Source: Streptomyces hydrogenans (GTDB taxonomy: Bacteria > Actinomycetota > Actinomycetes > Streptomycetales > Streptomycetaceae). Taken from it: 64,000 nt of DNA. The stretch is taken from positions 21,964 to 85,963 of the forward strand of contig NZ_BNBS01000021.1 of NCBI RefSeq assembly GCF_014656075.1. The letters run 5' to 3'. Positions 32,822 to 42,091 of this stretch are shown piece by piece. A model generated the notes under the pieces. It ran no database searches. It was not told the DNA's origin and worked only from the letters and a program-made list of their open reading frames with translations. The stretch's first letter is position 1. Each line of letters opens with the position of its first letter. Made by a program: the position numbers and the translations under genes.

Positions 32822-33750
32822 CGCAGCCCCCCAAGGGCGCGCGCCGGTCGTACGGGGTCAAGACGGCCCCGTACGGCTTCCTCCTCCCCGCCGCCCTCCT
32901 CTTCCTCCTCTTCTTCGCGCTGCCCATCGGCTACGCGCTCTGGCTCAGCGTCCACAAGGTCGAGATCAAGGGACTCGGCCTCGGCAAGGGCGCCAAGTCC
33001 GAGGTCTGGGCCGGCCTGGAGAACTACGGCTCCGCCCTCGCCGACCCCGAATTCCTCGGCAGCGCCCTGCGCGTCCTCGGCTACGGCGCCCTCGTCGTCC
33101 CCGTGATGCTCGGCCTTGCCCTCCTCTTCGCGCTCCTGCTCGACTCCGAGCGCGTCCGGGGCCGCTCCTTCGCCCGGCTGGCGATCTTCCTGCCGTACGC
33201 CGTGCCCGGCGTCATCGCCGCCGTCCTGTGGGGCTTCCTCTACCTCCCCGACGTCAGCCCCTTCCACTTCCTCCTGGAGAAGGCCGGACTCCCGCAGCCC
33301 GACCTCATGGACGGCGGACCCCTCTACCTCGCGATGTCCAACATCGCGGTCTGGGGCGGCACCGGCTTCAACATGATCGTCATCTACACCTCGCTGCGCG
33401 CCCTGCCCACCGAGGTCTTCGAGGCGGCCAAGCTCGACGGCTGCTCCGAACTCCAGATCGCGCTCCGCATCAAGATCCCGATGGTGATGCCCTCCCTGGT
33501 CCTCACCTTCTTCTTCTCGATCATCGCCACCCTCCAGGTCTTCAACGAGCCCATGACGCTCAAGCCGCTCACCAACGGCATCCCCTCCACCTGGAGCCCC
33601 CTGATGAAGGTCTACAACGACGCGTTCACCGGCGGGAACATCTACGCGGCCTCCGCCACGGCCGTCGTGCTCGCCCTCGCCACCTTCGCGCTCTCCTTCG
33701 CCCTCCTCAGGATCTCCAACCGCCGCACCACGCAAGGAGCCGGCCGATGA
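32818..33750 (+). CDS. ABC sugar transporter permease (MalF-like)
   Basis: A 310-residue permease with six predicted membrane segments, the first at FLLPAALLFLLFFALPIGYA. The EAA loop is EVFEAAKLDGCSELQIALRI near 205-225. GTG 32818 overlaps the binding-protein stop, and its own stop overlaps the next ATG. It partners the following permease. Confidence 0.92.
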   Translation: MTQPPKGARRSYGVKTAPYGFLLPAALLFLLFFALPIGYALWLSVHKVEIKGLGLGKGAKSEVWAGLENYGSALADPEFLGSALRVLGYGALVVPVMLGLALLFALLLDSERVRGRSFARLAIFLPYAVPGVIAAVLWGFLYLPDVSPFHFLLEKAGLPQPDLMDGGPLYLAMSNIAVWGGTGFNMIVIYTSLRALPTEVFEAAKLDGCSELQIALRIKIPMVMPSLVLTFFFSIIATLQVFNEPMTLKPLTNGIPSTWSPLMKVYNDAFTGGNIYAASATAVVLALATFALSFALLRISNRRTTQGAGR

Positions 33751-34682
33751 CCGGTCACGCCACCCCGGCGCTCCGCAAGGCGCCCCCCGCCGCCGGCACC
33801 ACCCCCGGCACCGCGCAGGCCCCGCCCGCCCCCGGCACGGCCGGCCCGGCCCCCCGCCGCACCGCCCTGCTGCCCACCGCGGCCCTGATCCTCGGCGCCC
33901 TCTACTGCCTGCTGCCGGTCGCCTGGGTCGTCGTCGCCGCCACCAAGGCCGACGACGAGCTCTTCTCCACCTTCACCTTCCTGCCCGGCACCGGCCTCGC
34001 CGACAACCTCGGCGAACTCACCGCCTACCGCGACGGCATCTACTGGAAGTGGATGGGCAACTCGGTCCTCTACGCCGGCCTCGGCGCCCTCCTGTCGACC
34101 GTCGTCTCCGCCTTCGCCGGCTACGCCCTCGCCGTCTACCGCTTCCGGGGCCGCGAGCTCTTCTTCAACGTCATGCTCACCGGCGTCCTCATGCCCCCGG
34201 TCATCCTCGCCATCCCGCAGTACCTCCTCATGGCCGAGGCCGACCTCACCGACAGCTACCTCTCCGTGCTGCTGCCGCTGATCCTCTCCCCGTACGGCGT
34301 CTACCTCGGGCGCATCTACGCCGAGGCCGCCATCCCCGCCGAACTGGTCGAGGCGGGCCGCGTGGACGGCGCCGGAGAGTGGCGGATCTTCACCCGGATC
34401 GCCGTGCCCATGCTCGGCCCCGGCCTCGTGACGATCTTCCTCTTCCAGTTCGTCGCCATCTGGAACAACTTCCTGCTGCCCTTCATCATGCTCGGCGACG
34501 ACGAGAAGTTCCCCATGACCGTCGGCCTGTTCACCCTCCTCAAGCAGGGCGCCAGCCAGCCCGCCCTCTACACCCTGGTGATCACCGGCGCCCTGCTCGC
34601 CGTCCTCCCGCTGATCGCCCTCTTCCTCGTCATCCAGCGGTTCTGGAGCCTCGACCTGCTGTCCGGCGCCGTAAAGTCCTGA
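33747..34682 (+). CDS. ABC sugar transporter permease (MalG-like)
   Basis: A 311-residue second permease with a Pro/Ala-rich cytoplasmic tail (1-38), six membrane segments and an EAA loop IPAELVEAGRVDGAGEWRIF near 195-215. The ending FWSLDLLSGAVKS is typical. ATGA overlap with the first permease. No ATPase gene follows; the LacI gene starts 29 bases later. Confidence 0.92.
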   Translation: MTGHATPALRKAPPAAGTTPGTAQAPPAPGTAGPAPRRTALLPTAALILGALYCLLPVAWVVVAATKADDELFSTFTFLPGTGLADNLGELTAYRDGIYWKWMGNSVLYAGLGALLSTVVSAFAGYALAVYRFRGRELFFNVMLTGVLMPPVILAIPQYLLMAEADLTDSYLSVLLPLILSPYGVYLGRIYAEAAIPAELVEAGRVDGAGEWRIFTRIAVPMLGPGLVTIFLFQFVAIWNNFLLPFIMLGDDEKFPMTVGLFTLLKQGASQPALYTLVITGALLAVLPLIALFLVIQRFWSLDLLSGAVKS

Positions 34683-34711
34683 ACACAGGGGAACGAGGGG
34701 AAACACACAGC

Positions 34712-35737
34712 ATGAGCACAGCAGCGAGCAGGCGCCGACCGGCGACCATCCACGACGTGGCCCGCGAGGCCGGCGTCTCGCGCGGCACCGTCTCCCGCGT
34801 CCTCAACGGCGGCCACTACGTCAGCCCCGCGGCCAAGGCGGCCGTCGACGCCGCGATCCGCAGAACGGGGTACGTCGTCAACCGGCACGCCCGCTCGCTG
34901 ATCACCGGCAAGTCCGACTCCGTCGCCTTCCTCCTCACCGAGCCGCAGGAGCGCTTCTTCGAGGACCCCAACTTCAACGTCCTCCTGCGCGCCTGCACCC
35001 AGGCCCTCGCCGACCGCGACATCCCCCTGATCCTGATGATCGCGGGCACCGAGGACGAGCGCCGCCGCAACCTCCGCTACATCGAGGCCGGCCACGTCGA
35101 CGGCGTCCTCCTCGTCTCCAGCCACTCCGGCGACCCCGTCGTGGCCCGGCTGCACGAGGCCGGCGTGCCCGTCGTCGCCTGCGGCAAGCCGCTCGGCCAG
35201 ACCACCCGCATCGGCTACGTCGCCGCCGACGACCGCGACGGAGCCCGCGAGATGGTCCGCCACCTGCACGCCACCGGCCGGCGCCGCATCGCCACGGTCA
35301 CCGGCCCGCTCGACACCCCCGGCGGCGTCGAGCGGCTCGCCGGCTACCGCGAGACCCTCGCCGCCTGCGGCCTCCCCGCCGACGACGCCCTCGTCGTCAC
35401 CGGCGACTACAGCCGCGCCAGCGGCGCCGAGGCCGCCCGCACCCTCCTGGAGCGGGCCCCCGACATCGACGCCGTCTTCGTCGCCTCCGACCTGATGGCC
35501 CAGGGCGTCCTCGACGCCCTCGCCCGGGCCGGCAAGCGCGTCCCCGAGGACATCGCCGTCGGCGGCTTCGACGACTCCCCGGCCGCGCTCTCCTCCCAGC
35601 CTCCGCTCACCACCATCCGGCAGCCCTGGGACCGGATCAGCGCCGAGATGGTCCGCACCCTCCTCGCCCGGATAGCGGGCGAGGACCCGGCGACCGTCAT
35701 CCTCCCCACCGAACTGGTGGTCCGCGAGTCCGCCTGA
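34712..35737 (+). CDS. LacI-family regulator of galactan use
   Basis: A 341-residue LacI protein: helix-turn-helix at about 12-32 (IHDVAREAGVSRGTVSRVLNG), hinge by 60, then the sugar-sensing domain with SDLMAQGVLDALARAGKRVPEDIAVGGFDDSPAA (in parts). It lies 29 bases behind the permease gene and is probably part of the same transcript. The TGTGAACG palindromes at 31340 and 31430 are its likely targets. It ends seven bases from lutC. Confidence 0.92.
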   Translation: MSTAASRRRPATIHDVAREAGVSRGTVSRVLNGGHYVSPAAKAAVDAAIRRTGYVVNRHARSLITGKSDSVAFLLTEPQERFFEDPNFNVLLRACTQALADRDIPLILMIAGTEDERRRNLRYIEAGHVDGVLLVSSHSGDPVVARLHEAGVPVVACGKPLGQTTRIGYVAADDRDGAREMVRHLHATGRRRIATVTGPLDTPGGVERLAGYRETLAACGLPADDALVVTGDYSRASGAEAARTLLERAPDIDAVFVASDLMAQGVLDALARAGKRVPEDIAVGGFDDSPAALSSQPPLTTIRQPWDRISAEMVRTLLARIAGEDPATVILPTELVVRESA

Positions 35738-35744
35738 CCCCGCC

Positions 35745-36380
35745 CTACGCCCGGCCCCGGACCAGGACGACCTCCAGGGTCCGGGGCCCGTGCACGCCCT
35801 CCACCCGGTCCAGCTCGATGTCGCTGGTCGCCGAGGGCCCCGAGATCCAGGTCAGCGGCCGTCGCGGGTCCAGCAGGGGCATCGCCTCCGGCACGGAGGC
35901 GACGACCTGCTCCTCGCGGACGACGCACACGTGCAGGTCCGGCACGAGGGTGAGGGCGCGCCGCCCCTGCCCCGGCCCGCCGTCGAGCACGATCGTGCCG
36001 GTCTCGGCGACCGCCAGCGCGCACCCGGTGACCACGGCGTCGACCGCGTCCAGGGCCGCCGGGGTGAGACGGCCGTCCGGTACGGCCTCCGCCGTCGCGT
36101 CGGCGAGCCATTCCGCCGGCAGCCCGTCCGGCACAACGCACGTACGGGCTCCGCGCTCCTCCAGCCGCCGCGCGATCAGCGCGGCCAGCCCGGCCTCGTC
36201 GGTGCGGTGCACCCGGGCCCGGTAGTCGGCGAGGTTCTCGTGGAGCAGGTCGAGGACCGCCTCCGGGTCGTCCGGCGTGTGGCGGGTGAGGTACGCGCGG
36301 GTCACCTCCGGCGCCTCGGGCGCGTCCGCGACGGCGGACCGGATGCGGGCGAGGATCCGCTCGCGGGAGTTCTGGCTCAT
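35745..36380 (-). CDS. lutC: LutC, L-lactate utilisation protein
   Basis: A 211-residue LUD-domain protein. Motifs are SRERILARIRSAVADAP at the start, GCALAVAETGTIVLDGGPGQGRRALTLVPDLHVCVV in the middle, and the ending SGPSATSDIELDRVEGVHGP, the LutC/YkgG signature. LutABC oxidise L-lactate to pyruvate. The ATG at 36380 overlaps the lutB stop by ATGA. Last gene of the rhamnose-lactate operon. Confidence 0.92.
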   Translation of the reverse strand: MSQNSRERILARIRSAVADAPEAPEVTRAYLTRHTPDDPEAVLDLLHENLADYRARVHRTDEAGLAALIARRLEERGARTCVVPDGLPAEWLADATAEAVPDGRLTPAALDAVDAVVTGCALAVAETGTIVLDGGPGQGRRALTLVPDLHVCVVREEQVVASVPEAMPLLDPRRPLTWISGPSATSDIELDRVEGVHGPRTLEVVLVRGRA

Positions 36381-37813
36381 GCGCGGTCTCCTGGGCGGTT
36401 CTTCTTCCACCAGTCCCGGAAGGGCTCGGCGGGCAGTTCGGGCAGGTCACGGCTCTCCGACCACTGGCGGGCGCCGGGGCCGGGAAGCCTCTTGGGGTGC
36501 AGCCCGCGCGTCCGCGACGCGACGCGCTCGCCCGCCGCCAGGACCCCGGGGTGGTCGAGGACCCAGGTGGCCGCCCTGACGGCGGCCTTCTCCAGCCGGT
36601 GCCCCGGCCCGCCCCGGTCGGCGACCCGCCCGCGCAGGTGCACCAGCACCTCCGGGATGTCGATGGCCACCGGGCACACCTCGTAGCAGGCCCCGCACAG
36701 CGAGGACGCGTACGGCAGCGAGGCGTCGACCTCGCTCGCCGTGCCGCGCAGCTGCGGGGTGAGGATCGCGCCGATCGGGCCGGGGTAGACGGAGCCGTAG
36801 GCGTGGCCGCCGGCCCGCTCGTACACCGGGCAGACGTTGAGGCAGGCCGAGCAGCGGATGCAGCGCAGCGCCTGCCGGCCGACCTCGTCGGCGAGGGCGT
36901 CGGTGCGCCCGTTGTCGAGCAGCACCAGGTGAAAGGCAGACGGCCCGTCGTCGTCCGTCGTCCCTGTCCACGTGCTCGTGTACGGGTTCATCCGCTCGGC
37001 CGTCGAGGAGCGGGGGAGCGTCTGGAGGAAGACCTCCAGGTCGCGCCAGGTGGGGACGACCTTCTCGATGCCGACGACGGAGATCAGGGTCTCGGGGAGG
37101 GTGAGGCACATCCGCCCGTTGCCCTCCGACTCGACGACGACGAGGGTGCCGGTCTCGGCGACCATGAAGTTCGCTCCGGAGATCCCGACCTTGGCCCGCA
37201 GGAACTTCTCCCGCAGGTGCAGCCGGGCCGCCTCGGCCAGCTCGGCGGGGGAGTCGGAGAGCCCCTCGGGCGCGGGGCGGCCCCAACCGCCCATCGTCTC
37301 GCGGAAGATGTCCCGGATCTCGCCCCGGTTGCGGTGGATGGCCGGCACCAGGATGTGCGAGGGCCGGTCCTCGCCGAGCTGCACGATCAGCTCGGCCAGG
37401 TCCGTCTCGTAGGCGCGGATCCCCTCGGCCTCCAGGGCCTCGTTCAGCCCGATCTCCTGCGTGGCCATCGACTTGACCTTGACGACCTCGCTCTCGCCTG
37501 TCGCCTTCACGAGGTCCGTGACGATCCGGTTGGCCTCGGCCGCGTCCGCCGCCCAGTGCACGGTGCCGCCCGCCGCCGTCACCGCCTCCTCCAGCCGGAG
37601 CAGGTACGTGTCGAGGTGACGCAGCGTCCGGTCCTTGATCCGCTTCCCGGCCTCCCGCAGCTCCGCCCAGTCGTCCAGCTCCGCCACGGCCCGCGCCCGC
37701 TTGTCCCGGATCGTGTGCGTGGCGTGCCGCAGGTTGGCCCGCAGCCGCTCGTCCCGCACCGCCTCGCGCGCCGCCTCGGGAAAGGCGGGCATCCCCATGA
37801 AGACTCCGCTCAC
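36377..37813 (-). CDS. lutB: LutB, iron-sulfur L-lactate oxidation protein
   Basis: A 478-residue protein with an N-terminal LUD domain (NFMVAETGTLVVVESEGNGRMC) and two 4Fe-4S motifs, CIRCSACLNVCPVY (near 310) and CGACYEVCPVAIDIP (near 362). GTG 37813 is taken as start because it overlaps the lutA stop (GTGA); ATG 37798 or 37792 would shorten it by 5 or 7 residues. It is the electron-carrying subunit with LutA and LutC. Confidence 0.93.
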   Translation of the reverse strand: MSGVFMGMPAFPEAAREAVRDERLRANLRHATHTIRDKRARAVAELDDWAELREAGKRIKDRTLRHLDTYLLRLEEAVTAAGGTVHWAADAAEANRIVTDLVKATGESEVVKVKSMATQEIGLNEALEAEGIRAYETDLAELIVQLGEDRPSHILVPAIHRNRGEIRDIFRETMGGWGRPAPEGLSDSPAELAEAARLHLREKFLRAKVGISGANFMVAETGTLVVVESEGNGRMCLTLPETLISVVGIEKVVPTWRDLEVFLQTLPRSSTAERMNPYTSTWTGTTDDDGPSAFHLVLLDNGRTDALADEVGRQALRCIRCSACLNVCPVYERAGGHAYGSVYPGPIGAILTPQLRGTASEVDASLPYASSLCGACYEVCPVAIDIPEVLVHLRGRVADRGGPGHRLEKAAVRAATWVLDHPGVLAAGERVASRTRGLHPKRLPGPGARQWSESRDLPELPAEPFRDWWKKNRPGDRA

Positions 37814-38526
37814 CGCCAGGGCTCCTCTTCCGTGCTCGCCAGGATCTCCGCCAGGTGCACCGCCCGCAGCGGCGCCCCCTGCCGGCTCAGCATGCCGCCG
37901 ACGTGCAGCAGGCACGAGTTGTCCGCGCCGCACAGCACCCCGGCGCCCGTCGACACCGCGTTCGCCACCTTGTCCGCGCCCATTGCCGCCGACACGTCCG
38001 GGTTCTTCACCGCGAACGTCCCGCCGAAGCCGCAGCACTCCTCCGCCCCCGGCAGCTCCACCAGCTCCAGGCCCTTCACCGCCTCCAGGAGCCGGCGCGG
38101 CCGCTCGCCGAGCCCCAGCATCCGCAGCCCGTGACAGGACGGGTGGTAGGTGACCCGGTGCGGGAAGTGCGCGCCGACGTCGGTCACGCCGAGGACGTCC
38201 ACCAGGAACTCCGTCAGCTCGTAGGTGCGCGGCCCGAGCGCCGCCGCCTCCGGACCGAAGGAGGGGTAGTGGTGGCGCACCATCGCCGCGCACGAACCCG
38301 AGGGGACGACCACGTGGTCGTACCCCTCGAAGGCGCGGACCGTGCGCCGTACCAGCGGCACGGTCTCCCGCCGGTAGCCGGTGTTGAACTGCGGCTGCCC
38401 GCAGCAGGTCTGCGCCGCCGGGAAGTCCACCTCCACGCCCAGCCGTTCGAGCAGCCGCACGGTGGCCACCCCCGTCGACGGGAAGACGGCGTCGTTGACG
38501 CAGGTGACGAAGAGGGCGACGCGCAT
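37810..38526 (-). CDS. lutA: LutA, Cys-rich L-lactate oxidation protein
   Basis: A 238-residue protein with two CCG (Cys-rich) domains: QTCCGQPQFNTGY near 39-51 and EECCGFGGTFAVKNPDVS near 162-179. This is the LutA/GlpC-like signature. The ATG at 38526 shares one base with the rhamnulokinase stop, so the lactate genes are built into the rhamnose operon. Confidence 0.93.
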   Translation of the reverse strand: MRVALFVTCVNDAVFPSTGVATVRLLERLGVEVDFPAAQTCCGQPQFNTGYRRETVPLVRRTVRAFEGYDHVVVPSGSCAAMVRHHYPSFGPEAAALGPRTYELTEFLVDVLGVTDVGAHFPHRVTYHPSCHGLRMLGLGERPRRLLEAVKGLELVELPGAEECCGFGGTFAVKNPDVSAAMGADKVANAVSTGAGVLCGADNSCLLHVGGMLSRQGAPLRAVHLAEILASTEEEPWR

Positions 38527-40013
38527 CAGCACTTCCTCGGGGACGGTTCGAGACGGGCGGCGGCCCGGTCCCAGACGGCACCGTCGCCCTGCGGCTCGTA
38601 GTGTCGCAGGGGCTGCGTCCGGGCGACCAGGCGACGCACGGACGCCAGGTCGCCGACGAGACCCGCCGCCCGCGCCTGCACCAGCACGTTCCCCAGCGCC
38701 GTCGCCTCCACCGGGCCCGCCGTCACCGGCAGCCCGGTCGCGTCCGCCGTCCACTGGCACAGCAGCGCGTTCCGCGCGCCGCCGCCCACCAGGTGGATCC
38801 TGCGGACCTCCCGGCCGGACAGCTCGGCGGCCCGCCGCAGCGTCCGCCGGTGCGCCACGGCCAGCGACTCCAGGACGCAGCGCAGCACCGCCGCCGGAGT
38901 CACCGGCACCGGCTGCCCGGTGCGCCGGCAGAACTCCGCGATCCGCTCCGGCATGTCGCCGGGCGCCAGGAACTCCGGCGCGTCCGGATCGACCAGCGAG
39001 GCGAACGCCCGCTCCCGGGCCGCCTCTTCGAGCAGCGCGGGGAGGTCGACCGGGTGTCCCCGGCCCTCCCAGGTGCGCCGGCACTCCTCCCACAGCCAGA
39101 GCCCCATCACGTTCCGCAGGAACCGGACCGTGCCGTCCACCCCGCGCTCGTTGGTGAAGTTCGCGGCACGGGCCTCCTCGGTCAGCACCGGCCCCGGCAG
39201 TTCGAGCCCCGCCAGCGACCAGGTGCCGCAGGAGACGAACGCCACCGCCCCCGCCCCGGTGGCGGGCACCGCCACCACCGCCGACGCCGTGTCGTGCGAG
39301 GCGACCGTCGTCACCGGCGTCCCCGCCGCCAGCCCCGTGTGGGCGCGGACGTACGGCAGCAGGTGCCCCGCCGGATCGCCGGGCGCCCGCAGCGGCGGCA
39401 GCAGCCCCGGGTCGATCCCGAGCAGCCCGGTCAGCTCCCGCGACCACGTGCCGGTCCGCACGTCGAAGAGCCCGGTCGTCGACGCGTTCGTCTCCTCCGC
39501 GCCGACCGACCCCGTCAGCCAGTAGGTGAACAGGTCGGGCATCAGCAACAGGCGCTTCGCCGACGCCAGTTGGGCGCTTCCCGCCGCCGCGGCCAACTGG
39601 AAGACGGTGTGGAACGGCAGGTGCTGGAGACCCGTCGTCCGGTACAGCTCCGCCGCGCCCCCGACCCGCGCCCACACCTCCTCCGCGACCCCGTCCGTCC
39701 GCGCGTCGCGGTAGTGGTACGGCGCGCCGAGCAGCGCCCCGTCGGCGTCGAGCAGCCCGTGGTCCACCGCCCAGGTGTCCACCCCGACCGAGTCGACCGG
39801 ACCCGAACGGGCCGCGGCCCGCAGCCCGTCGAGGATCCCCTGGTGCAGGGCGAGCGCGTCCCAGCGCAGCCCGTCCGGCAGCCGGACCGGCGTGTTGGGG
39901 AAGCGGTGCGCCTCGGTCAGCTCCAGGGTGCCGGCGCCGACCCGGCCGACCATCACCCGTCCGCTGGTGGCCCCGAGATCGGCCGCCGCGAACGTCCCGG
40001 TGCGCCCGCTCAC
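38526..40013 (-). CDS. rhaB: L-rhamnulokinase
   Basis: A 495-residue FGGY kinase. Typical RhaB features are AADLGATSGRVMVG (10-23), VGVDTWAVDHGLLDADG, NASTTGLFDVRTGTW, SHDTASAVVAVPA, SCGTWSLAGLELPGP and VGGGARNALLCQWTADATG (ATP site). It makes L-rhamnulose-1-phosphate. GTG 40013 overlaps the stop of the aldolase/dehydrogenase gene. Confidence 0.94.
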   Translation of the reverse strand: MSGRTGTFAAADLGATSGRVMVGRVGAGTLELTEAHRFPNTPVRLPDGLRWDALALHQGILDGLRAAARSGPVDSVGVDTWAVDHGLLDADGALLGAPYHYRDARTDGVAEEVWARVGGAAELYRTTGLQHLPFHTVFQLAAAAGSAQLASAKRLLLMPDLFTYWLTGSVGAEETNASTTGLFDVRTGTWSRELTGLLGIDPGLLPPLRAPGDPAGHLLPYVRAHTGLAAGTPVTTVASHDTASAVVAVPATGAGAVAFVSCGTWSLAGLELPGPVLTEEARAANFTNERGVDGTVRFLRNVMGLWLWEECRRTWEGRGHPVDLPALLEEAARERAFASLVDPDAPEFLAPGDMPERIAEFCRRTGQPVPVTPAAVLRCVLESLAVAHRRTLRRAAELSGREVRRIHLVGGGARNALLCQWTADATGLPVTAGPVEATALGNVLVQARAAGLVGDLASVRRLVARTQPLRHYEPQGDGAVWDRAAARLEPSPRKC

Positions 40014-42055
40014 CGCAGGAAGGCGGCGGCGACGCCCGCGTCGACGGGGATGTGGAGTCCGGTGGTGTGGGTGAGGTCGCCGCCGGTGAGGGCGAAGACC
40101 GCGTTGGCGACGTGCTCGGGGAGGACTTCGCGCTTGAGGAGGGTGCGCCGGGCGTAGAACTCGCCGAGCTTCTCCTCCTCGATGCCGTAGGTGGCGGCGC
40201 GCTGGGCGCCCCAGCCGGCGGCGAAGATCCCGGAGCCGCGCACCACGCCGTCGGGGTTGACGCCGTTGACCCGGATTCCGTGCTCGCCGAGCTCGGCGGC
40301 CAGCAGCCGCACCTGATGGGCCTGGTCGGCCTTGGTGGCCGAGTAGGCGATGTTGTTCGGCCCGGCGAAGACCGCGTTCTTCGAGGCGATGTAGACGATG
40401 TCGCCGCCGAGCCCCTGCGCGGTCATGATCCGGGCGGCCTCCCGGGAGACGAGGAAGGAGCCGCGGGCCATGATGGCGTGCTGGAGGTCCCAGTCGCGGG
40501 CGGTGGTCTCCAGGAGCGGCTTGGAGATGGAGATGCCGGCGTTGTTGACGACGAGGTCGACGCCGCCGAAGGCGAGGACGGCCTGGCGGAACGCGGCGGC
40601 GATCTGCTCCTCGGAGGTGACGTCGACCGTGACCGCCACGGCCTTGTCGGGACCGCCGAGCTCCTCGGCGACCGCCTCGGCGTTCTCGCCGTTCAGGTCG
40701 GCGACGACCACGCAGGCCCCTTCGGAGACCAGCCGCTGCGCGATGGCCCTGCCGATGCCCGATCCGGCGCCGGTCACCAGGGCCACCCGGGTGGCGAGGG
40801 GCTTCGGCTTCGGCATCCGCCGCAGCTTGGCCTCCTCCAGCTCCCAGTACTCGATGCGGAACTTCTCCGCCTCCTCGATGGGGGCATAGGTGGAGACGGC
40901 CTCGGCGCCGCGCATCACGTTGATCGCGTTGACGTAGAACTCGCCCGCCACGCGCGCGGTCTGCTTGTCCTTGCCGAAGGAGAACATGCCGACCCCGGGC
41001 ACCAGCACGATCGCCGGGTCGGCGCCCCGCATCGGCGGCGAGTCCGGCAGGGCGTGCCGGCGGTAGTAGGCGGCGTACTCCTCGCGGTAGGCGGCGTGCA
41101 GGGCGCGCAGCCGGGTCACGGTCTCGTCCAGGGGGGCCGTGGGCGGCAGGTCGAGGACGAGGGGGCGGACCTTGGTGCGCAGGAAGTGGTCGGGGCAGGA
41201 GGTGCCGAGGGCGGCCAGGCGCGGGTGCTCCGCGCGGGCCACGAAGTCCAGGACGGCGTCCGCGTCGGTGAAGTGCCCGACCTGGGGCCGGTCCTGGGAG
41301 GCGATGGCCCGGACGTACGGGGCGAGCGCGGCGGCCCGCTCGCGCCGTGCCTCCTCCGGCAGCGGCGCGCGGCCCTCGACGACGGGCCCGAAGGGCTCCG
41401 GGCGGCCCCGCTCGGCGAGGAAGGACTCCGCCGTGCGGATCATCCACAGGGCGCGGGTCTCGCACTCCTCGGAGGTGGCGCCCCAGGCGGTGATGCCGTG
41501 CCCGCCGAGCACGACGCCGACGGCGTCCGGGTGGGCCTCCTTGATCGCCGCGATGTCCAGGCCGAGCTGGAAGCCCGGGCGCCGCCACGGCGCCCACGCC
41601 ACCTTCCCGCCGTAGCACTCCGCCGTCAGCTTCTCGCCGTCGGCGGCGCAGGCCAGGGCGATGCCCGCGTCCGGGTGGAGGTGGTCGACGTGCGGCGCGT
41701 CGACCAGGCCGTGCATCGCGGTGTCGATCGACGGGGCCGCGCCGCCCTTCCCGTACAGGCAGTGGTCGAAGGCGGCGACCATCTCGTCCTCGCGCGCGAC
41801 CCCGAGGTAGACGTCCTGGAGTGCCCGCAGGCGGTCGAGGCGGAGGACGGCGAGCCCGTCCTCGGTGAGGGTGCCGAGGTCGCCCCCGGAGCCCTTCACC
41901 CACATCAGCTCCACCTCGCCGCCGGTGACCGGGTCGGCGGCGGCGCCCTTGGCGGAGGCGTTGCCGCCCGCGTAGTTGGTGACGGTCGGGTCGGCGCCGA
42001 GGCGGTGGGCGCGCGCGAGGAGTGCGGCGACCTCGGGGTGGGTGCCGGAAGTCAT
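40010..42055 (-). CDS. Fused L-rhamnulose-1-phosphate aldolase / L-lactaldehyde dehydrogenase (RhaEW type)
   Basis: A 681-residue two-domain enzyme. Residues 1-400 form a class II aldolase domain (NYAGGNASAKG, the zinc-binding HVDHLHPDAG near 127, GGHGITAWG). Residues from about 420 form an SDR domain with TGAGSGIG, NNAG and YSATK. The pair splits rhamnulose-1-phosphate to DHAP and L-lactaldehyde and oxidises the latter to L-lactate, as in Bacillus subtilis RhaEW. The L-lactate is the substrate of LutABC downstream. It starts 36 bases after the isomerase stop. Confidence 0.94.
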   Translation of the reverse strand: MTSGTHPEVAALLARAHRLGADPTVTNYAGGNASAKGAAADPVTGGEVELMWVKGSGGDLGTLTEDGLAVLRLDRLRALQDVYLGVAREDEMVAAFDHCLYGKGGAAPSIDTAMHGLVDAPHVDHLHPDAGIALACAADGEKLTAECYGGKVAWAPWRRPGFQLGLDIAAIKEAHPDAVGVVLGGHGITAWGATSEECETRALWMIRTAESFLAERGRPEPFGPVVEGRAPLPEEARRERAAALAPYVRAIASQDRPQVGHFTDADAVLDFVARAEHPRLAALGTSCPDHFLRTKVRPLVLDLPPTAPLDETVTRLRALHAAYREEYAAYYRRHALPDSPPMRGADPAIVLVPGVGMFSFGKDKQTARVAGEFYVNAINVMRGAEAVSTYAPIEEAEKFRIEYWELEEAKLRRMPKPKPLATRVALVTGAGSGIGRAIAQRLVSEGACVVVADLNGENAEAVAEELGGPDKAVAVTVDVTSEEQIAAAFRQAVLAFGGVDLVVNNAGISISKPLLETTARDWDLQHAIMARGSFLVSREAARIMTAQGLGGDIVYIASKNAVFAGPNNIAYSATKADQAHQVRLLAAELGEHGIRVNGVNPDGVVRGSGIFAAGWGAQRAATYGIEEEKLGEFYARRTLLKREVLPEHVANAVFALTGGDLTHTTGLHIPVDAGVAAAFLR

Positions 42056-42091
42056 GACGGTCTTCTTTCGTGGAGAAGGAGGGGGGGAGGG

